Part shown: positions 44,901 through 52,165 of the stretch, in pieces
Layout of the letters: each line of letters opens with the position of its first letter
How positions within the stretch are numbered: the stretch's first letter is position 1
DNA from: Brachypodius melanocephalos
Lineage: Eukaryota; Chordata; Aves; Passeriformes; Pycnonotidae
DNA length: 64,000 nucleotides
Direction: 5' to 3'
Assembly (NCBI GenBank): GCA_013398615.1
Contig: VZSR01003803.1
Location: 6,367,700 to 6,431,699 of the forward strand
Translations under genes and position numbers: made by a program
Notes under the pieces: generated by a model
The model's input: only the letters and a program-made list of their open reading frames with translations
Database searches by the model: none
What the model was told of the DNA's origin: nothing

Positions 44901-47900
44901 TTTATCCTTATTTCTCATTAGCCTGCTCTGATTTGACTGATAAGAAAACCAGTTCATTTAGCCAAGTCAAGCCTGTTTTGCCCATGACTCTAATTGGCGA
45001 GTGATCTCTCCCTGTCCTTTTCTCAACCCACACATAAGCATCTTGCTATATTTTCTCCAGCTGAGGAGGGAGTGAGAGACTAGCTTTTGTGGACACCCAG
45101 AATCCAGCCAGGGTCAACCTACCCCAGCCATTAAACAAATCATTAAGGTTTTTATGAAGCCTTGGAGATGTCTAACCCACCAGCAGGGCACTGAAGCCAA
45201 TGTTAAACAAATTCTAAAGAAAAACTGTAGAACAAGTGTAAAAATCCCACAAAGCAGAAGGCAGCTTATCCAAGTCATTAAAATTAAATCATATAGCTCA
45301 AATTCTCCTGAAAACACCAAAGGGCTGTCAAAATGTCATGTCAGAAAAGTTGAAAGCAGTAGTGAAAGCACTTGACAGAAGCAAAGATGCCAAGTCAAGA
45401 GCAAAAATCAGAGGTCAGAGACTCAACCAGAGCCTCTGTAAAGCAAATTTATACTCAGTGACATTCTAATTATACAAGTCAGAACGGACTTTACCACATT
45501 TCTCTACATGGCACATAGTCTCTGAACTGATCAAAAGAAGAATCACCAAAGTTCCTTTCCTCTGCGCCCACAGCATTGTGCTGACTAGCTCTTGAGGATG
45601 CCACAACCATCCTCCCCCTCAGCTTTGAGTGCCTGCTGGGCTCATTTGATGCTCACAAAGACCTGCATACTCTAGTTCTCGAGTAAAAGTTTGCCTCCTC
45701 AGGGATCAGAGGGAGCAGAAGTTTCACCCAGCAATTGATTAAGCCGATTTTCATTCATTGAAGTTTCATTCTAAACTAACAATCTGAAGGAACAAGCCAA
45801 ACTACAAGCATGCAAATCTGTGATCTCATGAAATTCAACAACATAGAAATAATAATTCAATTAATTTTCCAGTTTTGTCTCCATCACATTTTGTGGGATG
45901 CTCTTCATAATGCTAAACAATAATAACAACATGCAGCAAGTAAGGCTCTTACTTAGCAGTAGCAGGGGACCAACGTGACCCACAGGACCAACAGCTTTGG
46001 TGAGTATCAGCAACTGCTCAGTCAAGGGAGAAGAGTAAAATTTTCTTCTTTCATTGCAACCTGAGACTGGAACATTTGGTATACACATACATCTACACTG
46101 TTTGCCATGCAGCCAGATGACACACAGAAGACTGAACTTTATTTAGACATCCCATTTTACTCTCTCTCCCAACTTCCTGACCCATCTTCTGATCACAAAA
46201 GTAGGCCTTTAAGAATAGATTTAGACATACACAAGCATTCCCCTCATCTTTCAAGTAATAACAATTTTCCTAACACAAGCTGTATTTCTTCTGAAAAGTC
46301 ATCTCCCCATGCTCAAAGCCAACCAGTCATCTCAGGGTTATTGTTATCACTGTCCCACTGCCCCATTCACCCACTTTTTCAGAAATGGTTTCAATTAGAC
46401 TCGAGAATATACATTTCCAACATGCACACTAAGGCTGGGAGTTTGCTGTTCCTATTCTAATATAATAATGCATTTGAAAATAAATTCCACCAGAAGTTTT
46501 AAAGCACAGGCTACAGCAATATTATCAACTCACATTGTCATAACTATAGAGGTTATGACTTACTACAGGTTCCTCTGAAATACTGCATTACAACAATACA
46601 ACATTCCAACAATGCTATCTGGTCTCTATCCTAGCCATAAAAATGCTCTTGAATTGCTTCTTTTCTTCATCATTCCTCCTTCATTCCATGACTGCATGAA
46701 CCCATTAACAGTAATGGTACCAAGACATTAATGGGAGGTTTGGATCATGTGACTTTCTAAGCCTGAGTTTTCATTTGATAATAGATCTCTACTGTTGGAA
46801 TACTGTGGCTGTGTCCCACAGTACATACCCACAGGGACATCCAGATTTGTGTAACATCCACATTTAATATATCCAAACTTGTAGTCTATAGAGCACATGA
46901 GACAAAAAAAGCTTGAGCTTTGCATACTTGGATCTAGCTTGAAATTAATTATTCTGGAACATCCACAGTCACTGCCAGAAAACTAGCACTGAATACCCAC
47001 ATTTACTTTGATTCCTTCCTACAAAGGTCCAGTATGTGCAATTTAAATACAATCTCAAACTGCAGCACAAGAACAGCATATGCCTGTCATACCTGAATCA
47101 AAGCACACCCCAGCCAACATTGGATCCATGCTCCACCAAACTGTCCTGGCTGCATCCAAACACACTGTGAATAATCCAACCCAGTGCTCAGCCATGGAAC
47201 TCACTGAAAATTTTGCATTATCATTATTCAGCACTGTTGCACTATTTGTGCAGCATTCGTGAAGTTTGGAAAGGACGAGGCAGGACAGGTCCGGGGTCAG
47301 CATGCAAGAATTCTCTTTATTCAAATTTTCTGACTCCATTTATATACACTATACATAAGTGGCCAAGTATTGGCCAAAAGCAGGTCATCTCATTACTCGG
47401 ATTGGTGATCATTCCAATCACTCAAATGTTCTCTCATTACAAAGGAATGGAAAAAACATTTTCTTATTTACATGAAAAGGCTTGGGAACTCAGCTCAGAG
47501 TTCCAAAACATCAGAAGACTTTAGCTTTAATATCAGAATGCAAGTCTAAGACATGGAAAAGCAGAGTGACACAGCACAAGTATGAATAAGGAAACTCACT
47601 TCTGCACATCCTCTTGTTTTCACTTAGACAAAGCACCAGCCAATTTCCAGCCCTGTCCTTCCATCACCCAGTATGAATTTCTTTTCTCCTTGTTTCACCA
47701 CAAAGATCTTTTCAGATCAAATGCTGTCTTCTGATTGTCTTTAACAGTTAATTAAACTGATACTGTTTCTGCTTTCTTCTGTGAATACCCATGCAAGCAG
47801 AGTGCCAAAAAGCTCTGCAAGTACTCCTACTGTCAACCAAGGCAACACAAAATGCATTTCAACTTCTCCCAGCATTATCACTGCAATGTTGAAACTAATT

Positions 47901-50900
47901 CCTTAAGTCACTGGAGAGATAAATCTCTGATTCATTACTACTACACATCACACTATAATCATGCCTAAATGTCAACAGTGTATCATCAAAGACCCAAAGT
48001 TCAATTACTGATCAGCCCTCAGTTACACAGTGAGATTAAATCCATAGTGTTAAAATTGTTACAACTACTATTCCCAATTTTGTATCTTCACGTGTACTTT
48101 TCTATCCCCTTGACTATGCCAGCATCTTGCCAACACTTATGGACATGCTGCCAAAGAAACTTTTGAACTGCTACTAAATTTACGTAACTCTCAAGCTTTT
48201 TGAGCCACTGAAGAAATCCTTTGGTTCAAAAGTTCAGCAAAGAAATTAATTTTCACCGAGAACTTTAGTTAATTTTTCTATATTACTCAAGCAATTAACA
48301 CTTCCAAATTTAACTGAACCACTCAGCACCATAGGGGATAAAACTGATCTCCATTATTTTCATTTTATGGAAGAAACAGTGACAAAAGAATGAAGCAGTC
48401 TGCCAGGTGGGTATAGCAACCTAAACGAGATATTAAAAATAAAAGCCAAGTACAATCTCCTAATGTTCCTTTGGAGAAGGTCACGCCCCAGATGAATTCA
48501 TGTCTAAAACCTCTTTTCCAAATCCAATTTAACAATACAGTCTGGTTTTTATTTGCTTGGGGTTTTTTCCCCTTCAGGTTTTTGAAACCAGTGTCAGCAA
48601 ACAGAATGAACTGGATTTGACATACAAGCATATAAATTTTTGGGGGATAGGATATAGCACACCATTGCTTGCATCAGCTGGTTTTACTCATCTAAGGGAG
48701 AGGGAACACGCAACACTTCACATGTTGGAGCAACACTTCACATGTGTATTAAGTGCTCAGCAAAAAGCAGTAGGCAAAGGAGGTCCTGTACATACCTCAC
48801 TGTTCAGTCAGCTTCTACACAAGAACATGCCCACAGGGTCAGAAACACTGCCCAGGATTCACAAACTGTGAACCGTGTTTATTAAATAGATTACGACCCA
48901 GTGCCTCTGTAATTGGGATAAAGATTCAATTTAGCAAGCAGCTGTTTTGACTGCTCCATAAAAGAGAAAATCAGCATCACATCATCCCGGTAGCCTAAAA
49001 TGCAGGTTTATGCTAGTATTTTCCCACAGGCTATGGAAAGTCATATTCATGATCCTGGGAGCATACCCAGAGCTTCTGTCACCAACCAAGGCTGGCTGCT
49101 CTTATGGGACAAAGTTAGCGACTGAATCTAAGAACAAGCAGACACATTCAAGGAGTCTTCACTGCAGTGTTGACACAGAAGAAACATTTACATCTGGCAG
49201 CAACCCCGTCTGTGACAACAGGAGAGGCTCAGTGCTCCCAGCAACTGCACTCAGTTCACAGATGATCAGTGTATTACCTCCTTGCTGTGGAGAGGCTTTT
49301 CAATTCAGCATTCAGAACCACGGTTCTCAAGATAAATTTAATTACAAAGAAAACATTGTCACTAATTATTTTCAAAGTAATGCTCAGTTACACCCTCAAC
49401 CACAGAAGGAAATACCTGCTTAGATATTTAGCTATATTTTAGCCTCCAAATATCCCTCCCAACACTTCTCCAGAAGACATCTAACTGTACAGTACACCTT
49501 TGTCCACAAAGCACATGATGGGCTACATTACTCAGTCACATGCTTCCAACCACCTCCAAAGAAATTACAGAGCAAGACAAAGTGCCTGTGAATGGTACTG
49601 CTAGAGGCATGCTGGCCCAGACAGATAAACCTTTGTAAATTTTCCTAGCTCAAGGGGGAAATAACAGATAACCCCATTAAGTCATACACACGCCAGCTCC
49701 CTTTTTATTTTCCACTACAGCTACTCCTTTTCAATATAAGAGATATAAAAACAAACAAAAAATGCTCAAAATAAAATACATTATTCAGTTTGAAAATTTA
49801 AGAGGAAAATCTCATCTGGTTTTAAAATTCCGTTAAATTCTAACGATTACTTTTTCCAAAACAGTCAAAGTGAGCATTAGCTTTCATTGTCTTTATTTGT
49901 CAAGAACTCCAAGCTATGCATCATGCAGTTATTTGAATCCCATTTTATTTTTCTTTGCAAAATGAATCTCGAGTCATTTATTTCTCTCCATTACAGACTG
50001 CAACTTAATAAAATAGATTTATTCAGCTTTATGGTAGAATGTATTAATCTTGAGAACGGTTGTTTCTAAGCAAACATTGAAAGTCAATAATGCCACTGAA
50101 TAAGCAGGAAGAACTGTTTGCGTTTGCGTCATAACTGTAGGATTCAGAAGGCTCATAAAATGGGACACTTGAGTTATTAAACCAAAGTGCACATAGGTCT
50201 GCATAGCTATTACACACTTTCAGAGGAGCAATTTTACCCCAACCCACAATGGACCACTTATGCAGACAGACACTAGTCTGAAATAAGCCACCAACCTGTC
50301 TAGACCAAGCCACACATTTCTACAATTAACACACTCTTAAGTGACAACACATTGGCAAGACTTCAGTTTTATTAAGTATTCAACAGCAGTGAACCATGCA
50401 AAATATTTTGGAATTCTTATCAGGTGTGGAACTGCATTTTAAAACAGTTAATCCCATAGAAAATCCTGTTTCTATAGGTTCTAAAGGAAAAACTGTCTGA
50501 TGTGTGAACTTCTAGGGGGAAAAAAGAAAAAAGCTTTAAAATTTATTTCAGCAACCTTTCCTCCAAAGTGACAATCTCTCCATGCAAGATGGATCAGCCT
50601 TGGGGACAATAAAATTTGAAGCATGTCTTCCAAGTCCTATCATTGCCACTGGACAGGACAAAATCTGCAGATTTCCAGCAGGGTCAACAAGGATGACTGG
50701 GGGACTGGAGAATCTCTCTTATGAAGAAAGGCTGAGAGAGCTGGGCCTGTTCAGCCTCAAGAAGAGGCAGCTGAGGGGGGACCTCACCAATACATGTAAG
50801 TATTTAATGAGGGGTGCCAAGAGGAGGGAGCCAGGCTCTACCTCGTGGTGCAGAGGCAACAGGCAGAAACTGAGGCACAGGAAGCTCCACCTGAACAAGA

Positions 50901-51853
50901 GGAAGAGCTTCTTTACAGTGTGCGTGACCGTGCAGTGAATAGGTAACGCAGACAGGCTGCGGGTTGTTCCCCTCTGGAGATACTCAAAAACGATTTGGAT
51001 GCAACCCTGCGCCATGACCTCTAGAATGGCGCTGCTTGAGCAGGAACGTTGGACCAGATAAACCCACTGTGGTCTCTTTCAACCTGTCCCATGCTGTGAT
51101 TCTGTAAACATAGCTCTGAGATGAGATTCTCCATGAGTCGAGTCCAGCCCAGCCCCAACTACACTTTATAACTAAACCTGCTACGTGCTAACTCGTCCAT
51201 CCATGGGCAAAAAAACCCTACGAGATGAACATCTGTGTGCCCTTCATCAATTAGATTTAAAGGTGGAAAGACTAATATACAGTAAATACAATAAATACAA
51301 CACCGCAAATATACAGACACACATACGCCCCGGAAAACTCCAATCCAGTCTTCCAGGCCAGAGAAATGCATCACCTAACGATGCAAAGAGAACGTATTTC
51401 CATGAACTTCTATGGAGGCCGTGAATTCACCAAGAAACAGAGCGCCAGCCAGGTGCGACTGACGCCCCATGGGAGCGGCCCCTGCCGCCCTGCAGAGCGC
51501 CCCGCTGCGCTGCCCTCAGCCCGCCCGGCCCCGGTGCCGCCGACCCGGCCCCGGCGACTCAGCCCTCGCCACCGCCTCCGCGGCCCCGGCGTGGCAGACA
51601 CACAGCAGCACAGCGCCCACCCCCACCGCAGGTGGGATGGTTCATCCCGCCCGCCTCGGTGCGCCGAGCGCCGCAGCGCATCCCCGGTGGGCCGAACCAT
51701 CTCTCCTGAAGCGGAGGGAGGGTAAGGGCCGGCCGGCCGGTCCCGGCGCTCACGCCCCCTCCTCTCCGCCCCTCAGCCAGCCGCCATCCCGCCGCCGCCG
51801 GGCTGCACGGCTCGGGTCGCCTCACCGAGCTCCTCCCTGCCCGCGCCGGCCAT
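12025..51853 (-). CDS. SLC36A4: SLC36A4 (PAT4) amino acid transporter gene, exons 1-10, 3' end missing
   Basis: This is a member of the SLC36 family (amino acid/auxin permease superfamily), multi-pass membrane proteins that move small neutral and aromatic amino acids. PAT4 is known as a high-affinity, apparently non-proton-coupled transporter of proline and tryptophan, linked to mTORC1 signalling from the plasma membrane and endolysosomes. Coding blocks, in transcript order, are 51826-51853, 43161-43284, 42348-42438, 41280-41368, 39927-40022, 38660-38744, 29913-30146, 29114-29212, 17143-17312 and 12025-12194. They total 1186 nt (395 codons plus 1 nt), have no internal stop, and keep phase at every junction. 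Landmarks are the acidic N-terminus (about residues 11-35), GNIGTGLLGLP (62-72) and membrane segments near 52-75, 82-108, 145-169, 202-222, 227-248, 267-287, 299-323, 340-368 and 385-395. PAT4 is favoured over SLC36A1-3 by the SDEEHE N-terminus, ISVHCMHILVRCSH, FLAENVKQVHEGFLES and KGSITLNLPQD. The family length is near 500 residues, so about 100 C-terminal residues lie outside the window. Confidence 0.96.
13935..14162 (+). repeat. CR1 LINE fragment with internal deletion
   Basis: CR1 landmarks are TTCAGCCTCAAGAAGA, GTGGATGCCCCATCCCTGGA, GGAGCAACCTGGTC and AAGGTCCTCTCCAACACGAA. An A-rich stretch (about 13960-13990) replaces part of the expected sequence, suggesting a deletion or local rearrangement. 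It lies in intron 9. Confidence 0.85.
15418..15876 (-). repeat. CR1 LINE 3' end, cut by assembly gap
   Basis: On the plus strand it starts GAATCACAGAATGGTTTGGG, continues TTCCAGGGATGGGGAGTCC and CTGGGCAACCTGTTCCAGTG, and ends CTGGACTTGTTCCAACAG directly against the N run. It is one of the better-preserved copies here. The 5' continuation falls in the gap, and the sequence after the gap is not CR1-like. Confidence 0.93.
15877..15976. other. Assembly gap (100 N)
   Basis: Exactly 100 N, a conventional placeholder for a gap of unknown size, located in intron 9 at the end of a CR1 copy. The real sequence may be longer. Confidence 0.99.
17143..17312 (-). CDS. SLC36A4: SLC36A4 coding exon 9 (seventh membrane segment)
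   Basis: The acceptor TATTTCCAG precedes 17312 and the donor GTAAGTG follows 17143. The exon is 170 nt, phase 0 to phase 2. It encodes residues 283-338 (VLPLENRMKDATRFPQALNI, GMAIVMALYISLATLGYLRF, GDEVKGSITLNLPQDK) and two bases of Trp339. LPLEN, FPQALNIGM and KGSITLNLPQD are PAT4 landmarks. PAT1 carries a cysteine just before the tryptophan (LPNCW), part of a disulfide in that protein; here the residue is Lys, as expected for a PAT4. Confidence 0.97.
18480..18708 (+). mobile_element. Candidate retroviral LTR, 3' part (U3 end, R, U5)
   Basis: There is a TATA-like TTATAAAAG near 18540, then CCATTTTTGGATGTAGCCCC, CCTGAAGGCCCTTTAATAAA (a polyadenylation signal near 18631-18636), a pyrimidine-rich TTTTGTCTGGCCTCTG and an end near AAAGGCACCA. 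The order TATA, AATAAA and a T/C-rich tail ending in CA fits an LTR, and the words resemble bird ERV LTRs I remember. The 5' edge is not clear and no internal retroviral genes are present, so this is likely a solo or truncated LTR. It lies in intron 8, antisense to the gene. Confidence 0.5.
23893..23936. repeat. Pure poly(T) run, 44 bases
   Basis: Uninterrupted T on the plus strand in intron 8 (poly(A) in the SLC36A4 transcript). No element body is recognised beside it. Confidence 0.97.
29114..29212 (-). CDS. SLC36A4: SLC36A4 coding exon 8 (sixth membrane segment)
   Basis: The acceptor CTTCAG precedes 29212 and the donor GTAAGTG follows 29114. The exon is 99 nt (33 codons), phase 0 on both sides. 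It encodes residues 250-282: DLADPRKMPPVVGWKKYP, then LFFGTAVFAFEGIGV. The GWKKYPLFFGTA.FAFEGIG block is strongly conserved in PAT proteins and holds the conserved glutamate of the sixth segment. The opening DLADPRKMP replaces the NMPDPHNLP form I recall from human, a short variable loop. Confidence 0.97.
29213..29912 (-). other. SLC36A4: SLC36A4 intron 7
   Basis: A 700-base intron with a GTAAGT donor and a CTTCAG acceptor. No repeats are recognised. Confidence 0.93.
29913..30146 (-). CDS. SLC36A4: SLC36A4 coding exon 7 (extracellular loop, segments 4 and 5)
   Basis: The acceptor TTTTAATAAAG precedes 30146 and the donor GTAAGTA follows 29913. This is the largest exon seen (234 nt, 78 codons, phase 0 on both sides), covering residues 172-249. 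It starts VHEGFLESRIAPMPMNIS, continues through a serine-rich stretch, then LRIYMLCFLPFLVLLVFIRDL (segment 4) and LLSLLANLSMAVSLVII (segment 5), ending YQYIVR. One sequon lies in the predicted extracellular loop, N187-I-S. The loop has no cysteine, whereas I recall an NPCERR sequence in human PAT4 here. The membrane segments are nearly unchanged. Confidence 0.97.
32985..33385 (-). repeat. CR1 LINE, interior 3' part, diverged
   Basis: Plus-strand words GTTGAACAAGCCCAGTTTCC, CAGTCCTCACAGGACAAGTG and TAGATACGGTCTCACAAATG match the reversed CR1 region upstream of the 3' end. It lacks the terminal repeat and is considerably diverged. It runs into a short C tract and then the CCAT microsatellite. 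Confidence 0.78.
33391..33415. repeat. (CCAT)n microsatellite
   Basis: About six tandem CCAT units in intron 6, next to the end of a CR1 copy. Confidence 0.95.
35230..35422 (+). repeat. CR1 LINE 3' fragment, old
   Basis: GAAGAAGTTGTCCAGGAAAG, ACCACCCTTTTAAGTGTTCA and CAATTCCATGACTCTAAG follow the CR1 3' order with many substitutions. It is probably an old copy. Confidence 0.7.
36908..37450 (-). repeat. CR1 LINE 3' end, about 540 bases
   Basis: Plus-strand landmarks are CAGAATCAGAGAGTCACAG, GTTTGGGTTGGAAAAGACC, ATGAAGAGATTCTTCCTGAT, CTTTCATCCTGTCACTGG and CACAGAACTCAGCGTGCTGC. The copy ends near the CTCACCAGTGC stretch, where the match to CR1 stops and an unassigned GC-richer sequence begins. 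Confidence 0.92.
37451..37745. other. GC-richer unassigned segment next to CR1
   Basis: About 300 bases inside intron 6 are richer in G and C than the surroundings. They carry GAGCCCATGGAGGAGAG and CCCATCAACAGAATCCCCC. They could be a remnant of another transposable element. I do not recognise the family and see no splice-bounded exon. Confidence 0.35.
38660..38744 (-). CDS. SLC36A4: SLC36A4 coding exon 6 (third membrane segment)
   Basis: The acceptor TTCTTCCTCAG precedes 38744 and the donor GTAAGTA follows 38660. The exon is 85 nt, phase 2 to phase 0. It encodes residues 144-171: CVVDFFLVITQLGFCG, VYVVFLAENVKQ. VVDFFLVITQLGFC is shared with PAT1 and PAT4, and FLAENVKQ is the PAT4 form (PAT1 has FLADNFKQ). 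A donor/acceptor phase of 0 here lets exon 7 join directly at VHEGFLES. Confidence 0.97.
38745..39926 (-). other. SLC36A4: SLC36A4 intron 5
   Basis: A 1182-base intron with a GTAAGT donor and a CCTCAG acceptor. I see no repeat or exon inside. Confidence 0.93.
39927..40022 (-). CDS. SLC36A4: SLC36A4 coding exon 5 (loop between segments 2 and 3)
   Basis: The acceptor TTTGATTTTAG precedes 40022 and the donor GTAAGTT follows 39927. The exon is 96 nt, entering and leaving in phase 2. It completes Arg111 and encodes residues 112-142 (MKKSSLGYSDTVSCAMEV, then GPLPALQKRASWG) plus two bases of Arg143. GYSDTV and the Trp-Gly-Arg just before the third membrane segment are family landmarks. The middle (VGPLPALQKRA) differs most from the mammalian protein, as expected for a loop. 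Confidence 0.96.
40023..41279 (-). other. SLC36A4: SLC36A4 intron 4
   Basis: A 1257-base intron with a GTAAAT donor and a TTTTAG acceptor. It is AT-rich, with nothing recognisable inside. Confidence 0.93.
41280..41368 (-). CDS. SLC36A4: SLC36A4 coding exon 4 (second membrane segment)
   Basis: The acceptor TTTCTGTACCAG precedes 41368 and the donor GTAAATG follows 41280. The exon is 89 nt, phase 0 to phase 2. It encodes residues 82-110, with VGPISLVFIGF, ISVHCMHILV and RCSHYLCQ, plus two bases of Arg111. This hydrophobic stretch forms the second membrane segment. ISVHCMHILVRCSH is close to identical to mammalian PAT4 as I recall it, whereas PAT1 has AVHCMGILVKCAHH at this point. Confidence 0.97.
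41369..42347 (-). other. SLC36A4: SLC36A4 intron 3
   Basis: A 979-base intron with a GTAAGA donor and an ACCAG acceptor. I see no repeat family or exon-like segment in it. Confidence 0.93.
42348..42438 (-). CDS. SLC36A4: SLC36A4 coding exon 3 (first membrane segment)
   Basis: The acceptor TTATCCTCAG precedes 42438 and the donor GTAAGAA follows 42348. The exon is 91 nt, entering in phase 2 and leaving in phase 0. It completes Thr51 and encodes residues 52-81: FIQTLTHLLK, GNIGTGLLGLP and LAIKNAGIV. The glycine-rich GNIGTGLLGLP is the most conserved stretch of the SLC36 family; in related APC-fold carriers the equivalent unwound first helix contacts the substrate. No substitutions are seen at the glycines. 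Confidence 0.97.
42439..43160 (-). other. SLC36A4: SLC36A4 intron 2
   Basis: A 722-base intron with a GTATGT donor and a CCTCAG acceptor. It is AT-rich, with no recognisable repeat or additional exon. Confidence 0.93.
43161..43284 (-). CDS. SLC36A4: SLC36A4 coding exon 2 (acidic cytosolic N-terminus)
   Basis: The acceptor CTTGTACAG precedes 43284 and the donor GTATGT follows 43161. The exon begins in phase 1 and ends in phase 2 (124 nt). It encodes residues 11-50: MEVMKPLIDEEDSDG, ISDEEHE and the LPVKTHYQLDNKEG stretch leading to the first membrane segment. The run of Asp/Glu and the SDEEHE motif are characteristic of PAT4 rather than PAT1-3. This part is cytosolic in family models. The in-frame ATG two bases into the exon (43282) and another three codons later could serve as alternative starts if exon 1 were skipped. 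Confidence 0.96.
44139..45126 (+). mobile_element. Nearly complete retroviral solo LTR (ERV-L-like, bird type)
   Basis: A block of about 990 bases begins TGTCAAGGTTTTGG and ends near GGGTCAACCTACCCCA, giving TG...CA ends. Inside are AAGGTGCTGGAAGCTTCCCC, a GC-richer middle with repeated TGGAGCAG-type words, TTATTTCTCATTAGCC and TGGCGAGTGATCTCTCCCTG. I recognise this arrangement from a common bird ERV-L-type LTR. The polyadenylation signal position reads GATAAGAAAA, so it has decayed. There are no gag/pol/env remnants beside it. The copy is in intron 1, antisense to SLC36A4. No clear target duplication was seen. The exact family name is not certain. Confidence 0.7.
44430..44720 (+). repeat. 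Degenerate internal repeats within the LTR
   Basis: Words of the form CTGGAGCAG, CCCACACTGGAG and TGCAGCCCATGG recur at irregular spacing (for example near 44430, 44590, 44645 and 44690). This looks like a decayed minisatellite inside the LTR, a region that I recall as variable in copy number in this family. Confidence 0.55.
47230..47420 (-). mobile_element. Candidate compact LTR (TATA and AATAAA close together)
   Basis: On the minus strand, GTATATAAATGG (near 47336-47347) is followed about 20 bases later by AATAAAG (near 47318-47324) and then TTCTTGCATGCTGACCCC and GACCTGTCCTGCCTCGTCC. A TATA box followed this closely by a polyadenylation signal is the layout of compact bird retroviral LTRs. 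Borders and target duplication were not found and no internal genes are present. It could instead be a chance arrangement. It lies in intron 1, in the sense orientation. Confidence 0.4.
48710..48746. repeat. 20-base tandem duplication
   Basis: GCAACACTTCACATGTTGGA is directly followed by a second copy whose first 16-17 bases are unchanged. It is a small local duplication in intron 1. Confidence 0.9.
50680..51112 (+). repeat. CR1 LINE 3' fragment
   Basis: CR1 words in order are GAAAGGCTGAGAGAGCTGGG, CTGTTCAGCCTCAAGAAG, GGACCTCACCAATACATG, ACAAGAGGAAGAGCTTCTTT, CGTTGGACCAGAT and CCATGCTGTGATTCTGTAA. The copy sits about 350 bases from the CpG island, antisense to SLC36A4. Confidence 0.93.
51826..51853 (-). 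CDS. SLC36A4: SLC36A4 coding exon 1 (start codon)
   Basis: This short first coding block gives MAGAGREEL plus the first base of a glycine codon, followed by a GTGAG donor (51825-51821). The split codon (G + GC) joins exon 2 in frame to give ...REELG-MEVMKPL, matching the mammalian PAT4 N-terminus, which has REEL followed by D-MDVMRPL. The start context has G at -3 and G at +4, a good Kozak match. The frame stays open upstream through the CpG island to about 52033, but no further in-frame ATG occurs there, which supports this start. The leader is about nine residues shorter than my recollection of human PAT4. RNA evidence would settle the transcription start. Confidence 0.87.
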
Positions 51854-51905
51854 CGCCCCACCGGGCTCCGCTCGCCCTTCCGCCGATGTGGAGCCGGCCG
51901 GCGCG

Positions 51906-51915
51906 GCGCATGCGC
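51906..51915. promoter_or_regulatory. Palindromic NRF1-type site
   Basis: GCGCATGCGC is a perfect palindrome matching the core of the NRF1 consensus. It lies 53 bases upstream of the SLC36A4 start codon inside the CpG island, a typical place for an active NRF1 site. NRF1 drives many housekeeping and mitochondrial-biogenesis genes; binding here is inferred from the motif only. Confidence 0.6.
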
Positions 51916-52059
51916 CCGGCGGGGGCGAACCACGGAGGACGGCGGGCAGGCGCGCTCTGCGCGGGTTGGAGGAGGCGTTGCCGGCTCCGGGAGTGGATCT
52001 GGCCTGCTCCTCACCGCCCTGCCATGGCAGCACCTGACCGAAAAATCGTGGAGCATCTT

Positions 52060-52165
52060 AACTTGGAAGGGACCCACAAGGATCTTCAACGCCCTGGTCC
52101 ATGTAGGGCCACCTAAAACGAAACCCTGTGACTAAGAGCACTGTCCAGACACTCCTTGAACCATA
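52060..52165 (-). repeat. Short CR1 LINE 3' fragment at the promoter edge
   Basis: ACTTGGAAGGGACCCACAAG, GAGCACTGTCCAGACACTCC and TTGAA follow the reversed CR1 3' end, with the same wording as the copy at 54721. It lies just upstream of the CpG island, so the transcribed promoter region is bounded by transposon sequence. Confidence 0.78.

Larger units (their letters stand above)
43285..51825 (-). other. SLC36A4: SLC36A4 intron 1
   Basis: This 8541-base intron has a GTGAG donor and a TACAG acceptor. It holds a nearly complete LTR (44139-45126), a candidate second LTR (near 47230-47420), a 20-base tandem duplication (48710-48746) and a CR1 (about 50680-51112). The rest is AT-rich single-copy-looking sequence in which I see no exon. 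Confidence 0.9.
51440..52050. promoter_or_regulatory. SLC36A4: CpG island and presumed SLC36A4 promoter
   Basis: About 600 bases are dense in G, C and CpG, in sharp contrast to the AT-rich flanks. The island spans the start codon at 51853 and the first donor. I see no TATA box at a suitable distance. GC-box-like runs occur, for example near 51917-51926, and a GGCC run near 51727-51740. This is the usual form of a broad, constitutive vertebrate promoter. Transcription is inferred to begin a short way above 51853 and read leftwards. A second, rightward transcript is possible but no rightward exon was recognised. Confidence 0.85.

Noticed and set aside
44178..44957. Several overlapping open frames of 60-150 codons on both strands
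   Set aside because: They lie within the GC-richer middle of the LTR, read in many frames at once, and have no family similarity or splice borders.
51854..52033. N-terminal extension of SLC36A4 by reading the open frame further upstream
   Set aside because: No in-frame ATG exists there; the apparent start near 52033 is a GTG, and the ATG at 51853 agrees with the family.
51469..52116. Long open frame on the plus strand across the CpG island (215 codons)
   Set aside because: It is an effect of GC-rich sequence with few stop codons; the product is Pro/Arg/Ala-rich without domains, and the SLC36A4 first exon occupies the opposite strand.
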